Part shown: positions 1 through 10,884 of the stretch, one piece after another | Position numbering within the stretch: position 1 is the first letter of the stretch | Layout: the number at the start of each line of letters is the position of its first letter | Assembly: GCF_014805685.1 (NCBI RefSeq) | Contig: NC_060887.1 | Location: 12,437,963 to 12,501,962, forward strand | DNA from: Silurus meridionalis | Taxonomy: Eukaryota > Chordata > Actinopteri > Siluriformes > Siluridae | DNA length: 64,000 nt | Direction of reading: 5' to 3' | Made by a program: the position numbers and the translations under genes | Notes under the pieces: generated by a model | Seen by the model: only the letters and a program-made list of their open reading frames with translations | Databases searched by the model: none | What the model was told of the DNA's origin: nothing

Positions 1-330
1 GCGTCACATTACCCACTCTGTGACACACTACTCGATCTGTGTTACACTACCCGAACTGTACTGACACGACCCAATCCTTACTGCCACTACTGCCACTTCC
101 CAATCCAAACTGACACTACACCATCTCATACACACAAACACACAGGTCGTCACACAAAGGTAATGACACTACCAGATATGTACTTACAGTGCCCAATCTG
201 TTCTCACACTCACACTACACGATCTGTACTCACACTACCCAATCTGCATCACACTTCCAGATCGGTACTAACACTACCCGATCTGCATCACAATACCCGA
301 TCTGAATTTAGACTCACACTACCCTAGCTA
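1..330. repeat. ~20-bp minisatellite (CCGATCTGTACTCACACTAC-like)
   Basis: Degenerate tandem units built around CACTACCCGATCTG followed by TACTCA or CATCA. The same unit occurs reverse-complemented at 7,080-7,440, 8,480-8,560 and 9,420-10,440, and in this orientation at 50,500-51,455 and 52,200-52,930. The first ~450 bases match 51,000-51,470 in direct orientation, including a short (CA)n tract and the words ACACACAGGTCGTCAC, so this is one copy of a longer composite repeat. Confidence 0.85.
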
Positions 331-700
331 ACCCTAACCCTGCACTGACAGTCACACTACCTGATCTGTAATCACACTACCTGATCTAACCCTAACCAAA
401 AATCTAACCCTATCCCTGACCCTAACCCCTAACCCTAACCCTAACCCTAACCTTTACTCTATCTCTGAGCCTGACCCTCACATTATCCCCAATCCCTATC
501 ACTATCCCCAACCCTAAAACCTAACCTAAGCAATATCCCTTACCCTAACCCTATCCCCAACCCCAATATAAACCCTAACCCCAATCTCTGACCTATAACC
601 TCTAACCCTAACCCCAACCCCAACCCTAACATCTAACCCAGCTTGAACCCTAATCCCTAACACCTAAACCTAACCCTAACCCTACACCCAACCCAAAATT
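330..700. repeat. Degenerate CCCTAA (telomere-like) array
   Basis: Runs of CCCTAA and variants (CCCCAA, CCTAACC, CCCTAT) dominate. The array is too diverged to be a functional telomere and is embedded in minisatellite, as in subtelomeric or interstitial telomeric blocks. The C-rich strand is on the plus strand here and at 49.3-52.2 kb, and on the minus strand at 9-14.5 kb. Confidence 0.85.
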
Positions 701-1170
701 CTAGTATGCATATGATAAATTCTAGTATGCATACTTAAATTTCTACATACTAGCATTTACATTTTTTTCAATACAATTTGTTAAATGAATATTCCTTTTA
801 GAAAGATCACTATTATTTTGTCTTTTGTTTGAACGACTTGTTTGATCTTTGTTTCATTCTGGCATGTTGAAGAGGCTGTTGTGTATGGTTAATTCAGTGT
901 TGAGTTGTATTTTAGGGAAGAAAACTTCAAAATCAACTGTTAAGGGCTTTTCACCAACATGTGTCATGGTGTTGAGGACTAGTACTAATACTCAAGTACT
1001 CTTCAAATCAAATACACCTCTGGTTGTGGTGAAGTGGGTTCCAATTAGCCACAGTTCAGACAGAATTACATGGTGTTGAAGCATGGAATGGAAGCCATGT
1101 TAATTCCTTTGACCCAAAATAAGTCTCCAAAATTCCCTCCTGCAAAAAAACCCCAAACCATTAACCCTAA
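700..1170. repeat. Dispersed AT-rich module next to telomere-like repeats
   Basis: The 700-850 part (repeated TTCTAGTATGCATA words and TTTGTCTTTTGTTTGAACGA) is found inverted at about 12,716-12,895. The 960-1,170 part (ACACCTCTGGTTGTGGTGAA, ATGGTGTTGAAGCATGGAA) is inverted at 8,640-9,000. The TTTGGGGTTGTTTTGCAGTA word at its end recurs inverted near 9,115 and, diverged, near 14,500. No convincing coding sequence was seen; the short frames here have no family signature. Confidence 0.65.
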
Positions 1171-4100
1171 CCTCTTCTTCTTCTTCTTCTTCTTCTTTCG
1201 GCTGCTCCCATTAGGGGTTGCCACAGCGGATCATCCGTCTCCATACCACCCTGTCCTCTACATCTGCCTCTTTCACACCAACTACCGGCATGTCTTCCCT
1301 AACCACATCCATGAACCTCCTGCTTGGCCTTCCTCTTTTCCTCCTACCTGGTGGCTCCATCCTCAGCATTCTTCTACCAATATAATTCATGTCCCTCCTC
1401 TGCACATGTCCAGACCATCTCAATCTCGCCTCCCTCACTTTGTCACCAAAACATCCTACATGCGCTGTCCCTCTAATAAACTCATTTCTAACCTTGTCCA
1501 TCCTCGTCACTCCCAACGAAAACCTCAACATCTTCAGCTCTGCTACCTCCAGCTCCACCTCCTGTCTTTTACTCAATGCCACTGTCTCTAATCCATACAA
1601 CATTGCAGGTCTCACCACAGTCCTATAAACTTTCCCTTTCATTCTCGACCCTACTATCACAACTCCTGTTACTCTTCTCCACCCACTCCACCCTGCCTGC
1701 ACTCTTTTCTTTACTTCCCTAACACACTCTCCATTACTTTGCACTGTTGACCCCAGGTACCTGAACTCCTCCACCTTCTCCAGCTCTTCTCCTGCAACCG
1801 CATCACCCACTGCCCTCCCTCTCATTCACACACATGTACTCTGTCTTACTCCTACTGACTTTCATTCCCCTTCTCTCCAGTGCATATCTCCACCTCTCCA
1901 GGCTCTTCTCAACCCGCTCCCTACTCTCACCACAAATCACAATATCATCCGCAAACATCATAGTCCAGGCAGACTCCTGTCTGACCTCGTTCTTCAACCT
2001 GTCCATCACCACTGCAAACAGGAAAGGGCTCAGGGCCGATCCTTGATGCAGTCCAACCTTCACCCTGAACCAGTCTGTCTTTTCTACTGCACACTTCACT
2101 GCCGTCACACTGTCCTCATACATGTCCTGCACCACCCTCACATAATTCTCTGACACACCTGACTTTCTCATAAAATACCACAACTCCTCTCTTGGCACTT
2201 TCTTGTACGCTTCTATGTTGTACGTTTTTAAATCCACAAATACACAATGCAATTCCTTCTGTCCTTCTCTATACTTCTCCATCAACATCCTCAAAGCAAA
2301 TAAGGCATCTGTGGTGCTCTTCCTTGGCATGAAACCAAACTGTTGCTCACAGATGTCACCTCTTCACTCAGCCTGGCTTCCACTACTCTTTCCCATAACT
2401 TCATGGTGTGACTGATCAACTTAATTCCCCTGTAGTTACTGCAGGTCTGTACATCTCCCTTATGCTTAAAGATCGGTACCAGCACACTTCTTCTCCATTC
2501 CTCAGGCATCCTCTCACCTTCCAGAATCCTGTTAAACACTCTGGTTAAAAACTCAACTGCCATCTTTTCTAAACATCTCCACGCTTCTACCGATATGTTA
2601 TCTGGTCCAACCGACTTTCCACTCTTCATCGTCTTAATCGCTGCTCTCACTTCCTCCTTACTAATCCTATCTACATCCTGCTTAACCAACTCCATATCAT
2701 CCAACCTTCTCTCTCTCTGATTTTCCTCATTCATCAGCTGCTCAAAATACTCCCTCCACCTTCTCAACACACTCTCCTCACTAGTCAACACATTTCCCTC
2801 TCCATCCTTTACTGCTCTAGCTTACAGCACATCCTTCCCAGCTCGGTCCCTCTGCCTGGCCAATCGGTATAAATCCCTTTCTTCTTCCTTAGTGTCCAAC
2901 CTCTCATACAGCTCCTAATATGCCTTTTCCTTGGCTTTCACCACATCCCTCTTTACCTGCTTCCGCATCTCCTTGTACTCCTGCCTACTTTTCTCATCAC
3001 TCTGTCGATCTCACTTCTGTTTTGCCAACCTCTTTCTCCTTATGCTCTCCTGCACTTCCTCATTCCACCACCACATCTCCTTGTCTTGCTTTCTATTTCC
3101 AGATGTCACACCAAGTATTTTCTAGCTGCCTCCCTCATCACTCCTGCAGTAGTTGCCCAATCATCGAACACCTCTTCAACACCACCGAGCCTCTGTCTGA
3201 CCTCTTCCCTGAACCTCACACTACACTCTTCCTCCTTCAGTTTCCACCATCTTATTCTTTTTTCAGTCCTCACTCTCCTCCTCTTCTTCTTCACCTCCAA
3301 AACCCTCCTACAGACCACAATCCTATGCTGTCTAGCTACACTGTCCCCTGCCAACACCTTAGAGTCTCCAATCTCCTTCAGGTTGCATCTCCTGCATAGC
3401 ACATAGTCCACCTGTGTGCACCTTCTCCCACTCTTATAGGTCACCCTATGATCCTCCTTCTTCTTAAAATAAGTGTTCACCACTGCCATTTCCATCCTTT
3501 TAGCAAAATCTACCACCATCTGCCCTTCCACAATCTTTCCTTCTCCTCCATCTCACAGCCAACTTGTGGAGCATAGGCACTGATGACATTTATCATCATC
3601 CCTTCAACTTCCACCTTCACAATCATCACCCTATCAGAAACTCTCTTTACCTCCACTACACTCTTACTGTACTCTTCCTTCAGAAACACCCCTACAAAAT
3701 TTCTCTTTCCATCCACACCATAATAGAACAGTTTAAACCTACCTCCAATGTTCCTGGCTTTACTCCCTTTCCACTTGGTCTCCTAAACACACAACAAATC
3801 TACCTTTCTTCTCTCCATCATATCAGCTACCTCACTCCCTTTACCCGTCATAGTACCAACATTTAAAGTACCAACCCGAACCTCCACACTCCTACACACA
3901 CACTCTCCTTTCCCTGCCGTCTCTGTAGACGTCTTCCTCTTCTGCTTCTTCTCCTTCGGCTAACAGTAGCCCAATTTCCACCGGTACCCTGTCGGCTAAC
4001 GATACCTGTGGCGGTCGTTGTTAACCCGGGCCGATCCGGTATGAAATTCTCATTTGTGATCCGCATATTTGATTTGGCACATGTTTTTACGCTGGATGCC

Positions 4101-4180
4101 CTTCCTAACGCAACCCTCCCCATTTACCCGGGCTTGGGACTGGCACTAAGAGTGCACTGGCTTGTGCATCCATAATGGCT
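1171..4180 (-). mobile_element. RTE-clade LINE, near full length, minus strand
   Basis: Read on the minus strand, the element starts near 4,180 with the RTE-type leader (GCCAGTGCACTCTTAGTGCC), continues through an endonuclease and reverse transcriptase region, and ends at about 1,175 in a GGGAGCAGCCGAAAGAAGAAG-type tail, a typical RTE 3' end. The ~3 kb length fits a full RTE. A second, internally deleted copy lies on the plus strand at 56,040-58,335. The 3' tail abuts the module at 700-1,170. No clear target-site duplication was found. Confidence 0.88.
1211..3866 (-). pseudogene. RTE ORF2 (APE endonuclease + reverse transcriptase), broken
   Basis: The protein would nick target DNA and reverse-transcribe its own RNA. 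The endonuclease part (3,866-3,500) shows NVGTM, ETKWKG preceded by a stop where glutamine is expected, and NVISAYAPQVG. The reverse transcriptase part shows KSVGPDNISVEAW (near 2,600), the fingers/palm region around 2,450-2,400, GLHQGSALSPFLF (near 2,050) and the catalytic FADD box in MMFADDIVICGES (near 1,960). The C-terminus has the RTE-typical LGVTRMDKVRNEFIRGT stretch near 1,500. Frameshifts near 2,300 and 1,810 and several stops split the ORF. No intact product is expected. Confidence 0.88.
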
Positions 4181-4469
4181 GGGTTTTATTATTAGTAGTA
4201 GTAATTTATTATATTTTATTAAATCATGAAAATTAAATGATAATACACTTTTTTCACTTTCTGGCTGAGCCTTTCTTCATAGATAAAACAGAGTTCACAA
4301 AGAGTTTACTTTCAACAGATCACTAATAAACTTCCCCAAAAAAAAGGGTTAACAAACCACCAGGTCCTGAAAATATACAATTGTTGTACCTAAAATTGGC
4401 AGCTGCTATTTTAACTCTACTGGATTATCTTTTTGATATTTCACTACATTATTATAAAATGGTGTTTAG

Positions 4470-4940
4470 TCCCCCACTTACGATAGAAATATGCTACGAC
4501 GACTCCATTGTAAGTCAAAAATATCGTAAGTTGAAGATGGTACTATGACTATGACAAGCTTTTCGGCTTCATGCTGATTTATAATTTTAATTTTCTGCTC
4601 TAAACTAATGCCTTTCGTTTTCTTTTTTTCACTACCAGCACTGGGCATACTTGGGCATTTAGAAGACATGCTTTTATCACCTAAATTGCTGTTTGAAACC
4701 ATTTGAAATAAATAGAAATAAACACTGAGACAACTTTACTCCGTCGAGCGCTAGCGAGAGTGGGGCATCTTACAGGGAAGAGATACGCTCATCCCAGCTG
4801 CACGTCCAATGTATTCTACATTGCACATGAATGCCTATGCCTCTTCTGCCAAATGTTAAATATTTTAACAATTTTGTCGTATCGCTATAGGCATCGTAAC
4901 ATCTAAGTCAAACCATTGTAATTCTGGGATTATCTGTATT
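4470..4940 (-). mobile_element. Tigger/pogo-like DNA transposon remnant
   Basis: The two ends carry related inverted sequence of Tigger type: a left end around ACTTACGATA and GTAAGTCAAAAATATCGTAA, and a right end around GTCGTATCGCTATAGGCATC and TAAGTCAAACCATTGTAA. Between them, minus-strand codons 4,702-4,540 encode a short N-terminus with KGISLEQKIKIINQHEA, which resembles the start of the CENP-B/psq-type helix-turn-helix of Tigger and Jerky-like transposases. The rest of the transposase is absent. Family assignment comes from motif memory, not a search. Confidence 0.55.
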
Positions 4941-4949
4941 AGATAACTA

Positions 4950-5440
4950 CAGACATTCGGCTAAGCTCTGTGCTCTTTCAAGGCCTAAAAAGTGAACTAC
5001 TGACACACTATTTTCATATAAATATTTCATGACTTTATTATAAATGTATAAATTTATTGTAATTGCTAAACACTTAGATAACAGAGATACTCATTATACC
5101 CTCAGTCCATATCTGACAGTCTCTGGCTAGTAGTAATGCTATGATATAGCCTTGACATGACCTAATGGAGAAAGGGAGAATGGGGCCAGATACATATCTC
5201 TTTATAAAGCTAAAGAGGTGAATAGTACAGATATAATTCAATTTGGATCCAAATTTTAAAAATCTACTGATCCAGCATTAAGATGTTAGTGCTGCTCATG
5301 AAGTAGAGTGGCAATAATTTGCTAACAACATGTCTAAAGCCTCTGTAAGACAAAAAAGAAAAAAAGAAAAAAAAAGATGACATTGTGTTGAAGTATGGAA
5401 AAGAAGCCATGTTGGTTCATTAGGCTTATTGACTGTTTGC
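4950..5440. other. Unassigned AT-rich sequence
   Basis: No coding signature seen. Positions 5,388-5,420 resemble the TGTTGAAGCATGGAA module word of the 700-1,170 repeat, so part of it is probably another diverged copy. Confidence 0.4.
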
Positions 5441-5450
5441 ACAAGCCATA

Positions 5451-5530
5451 TCTGGTAGCTCAGTGGGTAAGGTGTAGGTTTACCGATCAGCAGGTCCCTA
5501 CATTGTTGTGGGTTCAAGCCGCTTCATCGC
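5451..5530 (+). mobile_element. tRNA-derived SINE head
   Basis: It has an internal RNA polymerase III promoter: an A box TAGCTCAGTGG at 5,456-5,466 and a B box GGTTCAAGCC at 5,511-5,520, with tRNA-like spacing. No cloverleaf with paired acceptor arms is evident, so a SINE is more likely than a tRNA gene. A related 3' half (GCCGATCAGGAGGTCCCCAC followed by GGGGGTTCAA) recurs at about 5,659-5,697. Confidence 0.6.
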
Positions 5531-5654
5531 CAAGGTAAAAATTTTATTTCTCTTGTGAAATCTAATAGTTTGTCTACTTTGTGACATTAAACTGTAAATC
5601 TATTTGTTAATTAAAGAGACTGTTTAAAAGATTGCTTTATTTGTCTTTTTTGAA

Positions 5655-5715
5655 AGACTTGCCGATCAGGAGGTCCCCACAAGTTTGGGGGTTCAATGTT
5701 CTAGTTCATTGGTGA
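5655..5715 (+). mobile_element. Second partial copy of the tRNA-like SINE
   Basis: It shares GCCGATCAG-AGGTCCC and the B-box-like GGGTTCAA with the copy at 5,451-5,530 but lacks the A-box half. Confidence 0.45.
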
Positions 5716-6115
5716 GCAGTGGAACCAAAGAATCCTCTTTATTGAACACAGACACTGGACAGTCTTCTACATCTGACAAACATGACAGTGGAGAATCATC
5801 TTCACCTATTAATTCAAATGTGAAGGTCATGATGCTGAAGAAGAAAACGTATGGTGGAAACAGTTCACAGTGTGGCTGGCTTGAATGAGGAGACAAGCAC
5901 TAACAAAGCACCATCTTTAGCACTGAAGCTTGGGCACAACCTCAAGAAGATGGCAAACAACTAAACAAACTACTAAACTAAACTAAATAAAGTGAGTGTG
6001 TCTCATCCCAGGCCCTCGAAATTTGAGCAACGCAAAGTGGAAATCTCTGCAACTTCCTCCCTTTGCTGAAAATGTGAAAAAAGACCATAAGCACTGAGTC
6101 ACTTTAGATGATCAG
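5716..6115. other. Unassigned sequence before a broken gene
   Basis: A short serine-rich open stretch lies at 5,716-5,886 with no recognisable domain. It may be a decayed upstream exon of the gene remnant at 6,180-6,884, but nothing in the sequence proves that. Confidence 0.3.
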
Positions 6116-6179
6116 ACATTATTCACCAGATTGCTCGAAACTGTGGAGCAGAACACCCTGAAGCGTTATCCTCCTTAGT

Positions 6180-6884
6180 TTAAAAGACAATGAAATGGAT
6201 GATCTTGCTCAATTTTTTCAGGACACGGCATCAGGGTGCATTGGCAGTACTACAGGCTACCTGAAGGTACATTACAGCTGGCGAAGATAAGTAAAGTTCT
6301 TCCAGCCATGGAGAGAGGACAACTATCTCAATTCAAAGGAAGGATTCTAGATGAAATCCAGATTGATCCACAAGGTAAAACAGGCCTGAGTAAATAAAGA
6401 TGTTTTAAAAATCCCTAATTCCATGTTATGATTAACAGGAACACCACCGTTGGTTATAGATTATTTGATGGATGTAGCAGTTTAAAAAATATTTTTCCAC
6501 TTATTTAGCGATAATAATTTTCTCTGTGGTTGCTGTGTAGACTCTGAAAACGAGAACAAAAACTTATGCTTCCTCTCCACCCTTAAATTCTGCAGCTAAT
6601 GTAGGGAATTATGGGAAAGCTAGGGGCAAACTATGTTATGAGTCACCTTTATCACAATTACTAATTACTTTTATTTTATTCAGGATCTTCTCAAAACCCA
6701 TGGAGAAAGTGGTTACAGAGGAGATCCAGGCTGTGGAAAAGACTACATCAGTTCTGGCAAGGTTCCTGGTAAAGGCCAGTGCATGGAGTGCATTGAAAAA
6801 GCCCCAGCAGCACTTCAAGGGAGAGGATGGGAGGCAGTCAAATTTTATGTAAAAAATCGCATTGATTCCATGAAGCGAAAAAGG
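6180..6884 (+). pseudogene. Two-exon remnant with GH/YYRLP motif (possibly recombinase-derived)
   Basis: Exon A (about 6,180-6,374) encodes NEMDDLAQFF, then after a one-base frameshift GHGIRVHWQYYRLP and LQLAKISKVLPAMERG, ending at a GT donor (CAAG|GTAAAA). Exon B starts after the acceptor TTTATTCAG near 6,683 and encodes EEIQAVEKTT, then after another frameshift VPGKGQCMECIEKAP and GWEAVKFYVKNRIDSMKRK. I recall this exon pair from many fish and invertebrate uncharacterised proteins. The G-H followed by a tyrosine pair resembles the C-terminal box of tyrosine recombinases (as in Crypton-like elements), but that link is inference. At least two frameshifts make it non-functional. Confidence 0.5.
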
Positions 6885-7029
6885 TAAAAAAGCCTTTAAT
6901 GGATGTTTTTTTTCCATATGTTTGTTAAAGGCAACATGTTCATAAACACTTTAGTTCAAGTTGCTGACAAATAAATGTTAAAAAGAATTAAGATGTCACA
7001 GGGTTATCAATATATTATATAGCAATATA

Positions 7030-7032
7030 AAC

Positions 7033-7069
<37 letters not shown>

Positions 7070-7196
7070 TGGTGTAGTGTCAGTATGGATTGGGTAGTGG
7101 CAGTTTTGGCAGTAAGGATTGGGTCATGTGAGTACAGATCAGGTAGTGTGAGTACAGATTAGGCACTGTGAGTACAGATGGGGTAGTGTTATTACC

Positions 7197-7244
<48 letters not shown>

Positions 7245-7440
7245 TGTGATGGTGTAGTGTCAGTTTGGATTGGCTAGTTGCAGTAAGGATTAGGTCGTGT
7301 CAGTACAGGTTTAGGGTTAGAAGACGCAGATCGGGTAGTGTGACACAAATTGGGTAGTGACGCAGATCGGGTAGTGTGACACAAATCGGGTAGTGACGCA
7401 GATCGGGTACTGATGCAGATTGGGTAGTGTGTGGGTTGGG
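7030..7440. repeat. (TG)n tracts with inverted 20-bp minisatellite
   Basis: (TG)n runs lie at about 7,036-7,068 and 7,199-7,250. Around them are units such as GATCGGGTAGTGTGAGTACA, the reverse complement of the unit at 1-330. TTAGGG words appear near 7,310 and 7,443. Confidence 0.85.
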
Positions 7441-7444
7441 GTTA

Positions 7445-8080
7445 GGGTTAGATCAGTTAGAAAGTGTAACTAATCTTTTCTTTCCCTCCATCAAATACAA
7501 CAGCTTTCGCTCAGATCTTGGCATGCTTGACAGACATATCTTTATGGATGAGTGCTCACCAACTAAAACTCAACCCCAACAAGACAGAACTGCTGGTCGT
7601 TCTAGGTGATTCATCCTCAGGTCAAGATCTCCAAAAAACACTTCATGACTCTCTGCTTCCCCCTTTAGCCACTGCTCGTAACCTTGGGGTAACTACGGAC
7701 AATGAACTGTCCTTCTTCCTACATGTCTCTAATGTAGCTCGCTCCTGTCGGTTTCTTCTCTACAACATCCGAAGGATTCAACCATTTCGGTCCACACAGG
7801 CTGCCCAGGTGCTTGTTGAGTCTCTTGTCATTTTAAGACGTGACAACTACAACTCTCTGCTGGCAGGTCTTCCCTTGAATGCTATTTGTCCACTGCAAAT
7901 TATCCAAAATGCAGCTGCACGACTTGTGTTCAATCTGCCCAAGTACTCCCACACCACCCGACTGCTGCGCTTTCTTCACTGGCTTTCAGTAGCTGCTCGT
8001 ATCAGATTCAAAACACTGATGCTTGCCCACAAGTCCAAAAATTCACTCAACGCGCAGCGGAGGAAAGCCGAATTGCAGCA
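7445..8080 (+). mobile_element. L2-type LINE, C-terminal ORF2 fragment
   Basis: A single open frame from about 7,518 to 8,081 encodes the region downstream of the reverse transcriptase palm of an L2-clade LINE. Markers are [54 protein letters not shown] and IQNAAARLVFNLPKYSHTTRL followed by LLRFLHWLSVAARIRFKTL. The catalytic YADD/FADD box lies upstream of this and is missing, so the copy is 5'-truncated. The match ends at about 8,030 (KSKNS) and the L2 3' tail is missing too. A relative sits on the minus strand at 57,024-57,918. Confidence 0.85.
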
Positions 8081-8400
8081 ATAATCGCCCAGGACGAAAA
8101 AGAAGGATCCAAACGCGGATAGATGAGTTCCTGAGAATCATTTCACCGCTCAGGATACGCAGCCTTCAAATAAACTGCTGTTAAACTGCATGGAGGGCAG
8201 TAAACAGATCCAAAACAGCATCCAACAGGGACACACACCGGAAAGACAGGCTGAAATCACTATAGCAACCGCAAAAGGGGAGGATACGGACGTGACACAT
8301 CCCAGGCTCAAACCAACCCGCTCTAAATAGTGCCTGCTCGCTACTGATTGGTGGTCAGGAGTGTCAATCACCACCTGTACCTCATTCATTCGGTCACACG
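8081..8400. other. Unassigned sequence
   Basis: Moderately GC-rich sequence follows the L2 fragment. No domain, splice pattern or repeat partner in the window was recognised. It contains a single CTGATTGG word near 8,343, not a tandem array. Confidence 0.3.
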
Positions 8401-8401
8401 T

Positions 8402-8476
<75 letters not shown>

Positions 8477-8560
8477 ATGGTGTAGTGTCAGTAGTGTCAG
8501 TAAGGATTGGGTTGTGTCAGGAGGGATCGGGTAGTGTGAGTGTTGTGCACTGACCTAGTC
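8401..8560. repeat. (TG)n microsatellite plus 20-bp minisatellite
   Basis: A nearly pure (TG)n tract spans about 8,401-8,473. It is followed by GAGATGGTGTAGTGTCAGTA and AAGGATTGGGTTGTGTCAG, the inverted form of the composite repeat at 60-150 and 51,040-51,115. Confidence 0.9.
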
Positions 8561-8579
8561 CAAGTCACTAAGCACTCAC

Positions 8580-9040
8580 ACCACATCTCTGCCACTGGAA
8601 ATGAGTCGCAAGAAAATTGCCATCTTATTGTGTGTTTAGGGTTACAGTTAAGGTTAATGGTTTGGGGTTGTTTTTATTTTGGGTGAAAGGAACCAACATG
8701 TATACCATTCCATGCTTCAACACCATGTAATTTTGTCTGGACTGTAGCTAAATGAAACCAACTTCACCACAACCAGAGGTGTAACGAGTAGCAGAAAATC
8801 CTTCTTGAGTAATAATATAGATACCTTACTGCTGACCTTTCTCCATTACAAGTTTAAGTCACCAATTCAAGTTACCAATTCCAATATGACTTGAGTAAAA
8901 GTCTTATTAGAGTATCTGATTTTAGAAGTATTTGAGTATTTGACTCATATTGAACATAGGCTCAAAGATGCACCAGTCCTCAACACCAAGACACATGTTG
9001 GATTTGTGAGGATTTCTTTCCAAAAATATAAATCAAATTG
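8580..9040. repeat. Inverted copy of the 960-1,170 module
   Basis: GGTTTGGGGTTGTTTT, CCATGCTTCAACACCATGTA and CTTCACCACAACCAGAGGTG are reverse complements of words at 960-1,150. The block continues with CTCAACACCAAGACACATGT, matching 955-975 inverted. Confidence 0.7.
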
Positions 9041-9420
9041 TAGGACTTAGGATTTAGGGTTAGGTGTTGGGTTTAGGGTAAGGTATAGGGTCAGGGGTAG
9101 CGATTAGGGTTAGGGGTTTGGGGTTGTTTTGCAGTAGGGAATTTTGGAGACGTATTTTGGGATAGTGTTAGGGTTGGAGATAGGTTTATGTGTTATGTGT
9201 ATGGGTTAGGGTAAGGGTTAGGTGTTGGGTCTAGTGTTAGGGCTAAGGGTTAGGTTTTAGTGCCGGGATTAGGGATAGGGGTGGGCTTGAGGTTAGCCGT
9301 TAGGGTTAAAATTCAGGGTAAAGATTTAGGGTTAGGGATAGCGATTAGGGATAGGGTTAGGGTCAGGGTCAGGGATAGGGTTAAGGTTAGAGGTTAGGGT
9401 TATGGTTAGATCTGGTAGTG
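9041..9420. repeat. Degenerate TTAGGG (telomere-like) array
   Basis: TTAGGGTTAGG and variants (GTAGGG, TTAGGGAT, TTGGGTT) fill the block. The G-rich strand is on the plus strand, opposite to 330-700 and 49.3-52.2 kb. Confidence 0.85.
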
Positions 9421-10153
9421 TAAGTGCAGATCGGGTAGTGTGAGTGTCAGTGCAGGGTTAGGGTTAGCTCGGGTATTGTGAGTGTGAATTTAGATCGGGT
9501 AGTGTGATGCAGGTCAGGTAGTGATAGTACAGCTCGGGTAGTGTAAAGCAGATCGTGTAGTGTGATGCAGACTGTTTAGTCTTAGTACAGATCGGGTAGT
9601 GTAAATCAGATCGGGTATTGTGATGCAGATTGGGTAGTCTGAGTACAGATCGGGTATTGTAATTATCTATGTGTGACGGTCAGTAGTGGCAGTAAAGATT
9701 GGGTCGTGTCAGTACAGATCGGGTAGTGTAACACAGATTGAATAGTGTGTCACAGACCGGTAATGCAACGCTGATCGGGCAGTTTGACACAGATCGGGTA
9801 GTGTGGCGCAGATCGGGTAATGTGAGTGTGGGTGCAGACCGGGTAGTGTGAGTGTCAGTGCAGGGTTGTGGTTAGGGTTAGATCAGGTAGTGAGTGTGCT
9901 TACAGATCAGGTAGTGTGAGGGTCAGTGCAGAGTTAGGGTTAGATCGGGTAGTGAGTGTGAGTACAGATCGGGAAGTGTGAGTACAGATTGGGTAATGTA
10001 ATGCAGATTGGGTAGTGTGAGTGTGAGTGCAGATCGGATGGTGTGATGCAGATCGGGTAGTGTGAGTGTGAGTACATATCGGGTGGTGTGAGTGTAAGTA
10101 CAGGTTGGGCACTGTAGGTCCAGAGCAGGTAGTGTAATTACCTGTGTGAGATG

Positions 10154-10220
<67 letters not shown>

Positions 10221-10440
10221 GGTGTAGTGTCAGTAAGGATTGGGTCGTGTGTCAGTGCAGAACCGATAGTGTTAGTGTTGTGCACTGGCCTACTCCAAGT
10301 CATTAAGCACTCATACCACATCTGTAGTGGTGTGAGTACAGATCAGGTAGTTTGAGTGCAGATTGAATAGTTTGATGCAGATCGGGTAGTGTAATTGTGA
10401 GTACAGTTTGGGTAGTGTGAGTGTGAGTACAGATTGGGCA
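9421..10440. repeat. Long 20-bp minisatellite with (TG)n
   Basis: Dozens of units of the form AGATCGGGTAGTGTGAGTAC or GATGCAGATCGGGTAGTGTG, in places extended by AGTGTGAGTG. A pure (TG)n run spans about 10,157-10,218. Inverted equivalents lie at 50,500-50,940 and 52,200-52,930. The frames read as His/Thr-rich proteins here are translation of this repeat. Confidence 0.9.
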
Positions 10441-10499
10441 CTGTAAGTACAGTACATTTGCCCTTTTTTTTTCTTTTGCCTGGAATGCTTTCTCTTTTT

Positions 10500-10680
10500 T
10501 CCTAGGGTTAGGTCTAGGGTTAGGGTAAGGATTTGGGGTTAGGGTTAGGGTTAAGGTTTGGGTTTAGGGTTAGGTTTTGGTTAGGGTTGGGTTTTGGGGA
10601 AAGGGGTTAGGGTTATGGTTTACGGTAAAGGTTAGGGTTTAGAGTACGAGGTAGGGTTGGGTTTTGGTTAGGGTTAGGTT
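10500..10680. repeat. Degenerate TTAGGG array
   Basis: TTAGGG-like words starting after TTTCTTTTGCCTGGAATGCT (10,471-10,490). That flank recurs inverted at 50,440-50,475 (GAAAGCATTGCAGGCAAAGA), so the block is half of an inverted pair. Confidence 0.85.
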
Positions 10681-10884
10681 TATTGTCTCACACATGAAGA
10701 TATACTTCCAAAGAGAAGGAAAGAAACAGGCCATACCCGTTGTAAAATAACACATGCCACAAAAAAAAAGTTCAGGGTATGGTTAACAGAAGCATACAAA
10801 AAGGTTATTCTAAAAGCATACAACAAAATTACTATAACTACTAATGACAACAAAATGCATATTAACATATTGTGAGAACATAAA

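Noticed and set aside
330..700. A true chromosome end
   Set aside because: The CCCTAA words are heavily mutated and are followed outward by minisatellite, so this is a degenerate internal or subtelomeric array.
1070..1591. A 173-codon plus-strand ORF
   Set aside because: It is antisense to the RTE coding region and begins in the telomere-like module. Its amino-acid make-up reflects the complement of the RTE ORF.
5451..5530. A functional tRNA gene
   Set aside because: A and B boxes are present, but acceptor and anticodon stems do not pair. A partial second copy nearby indicates a SINE.
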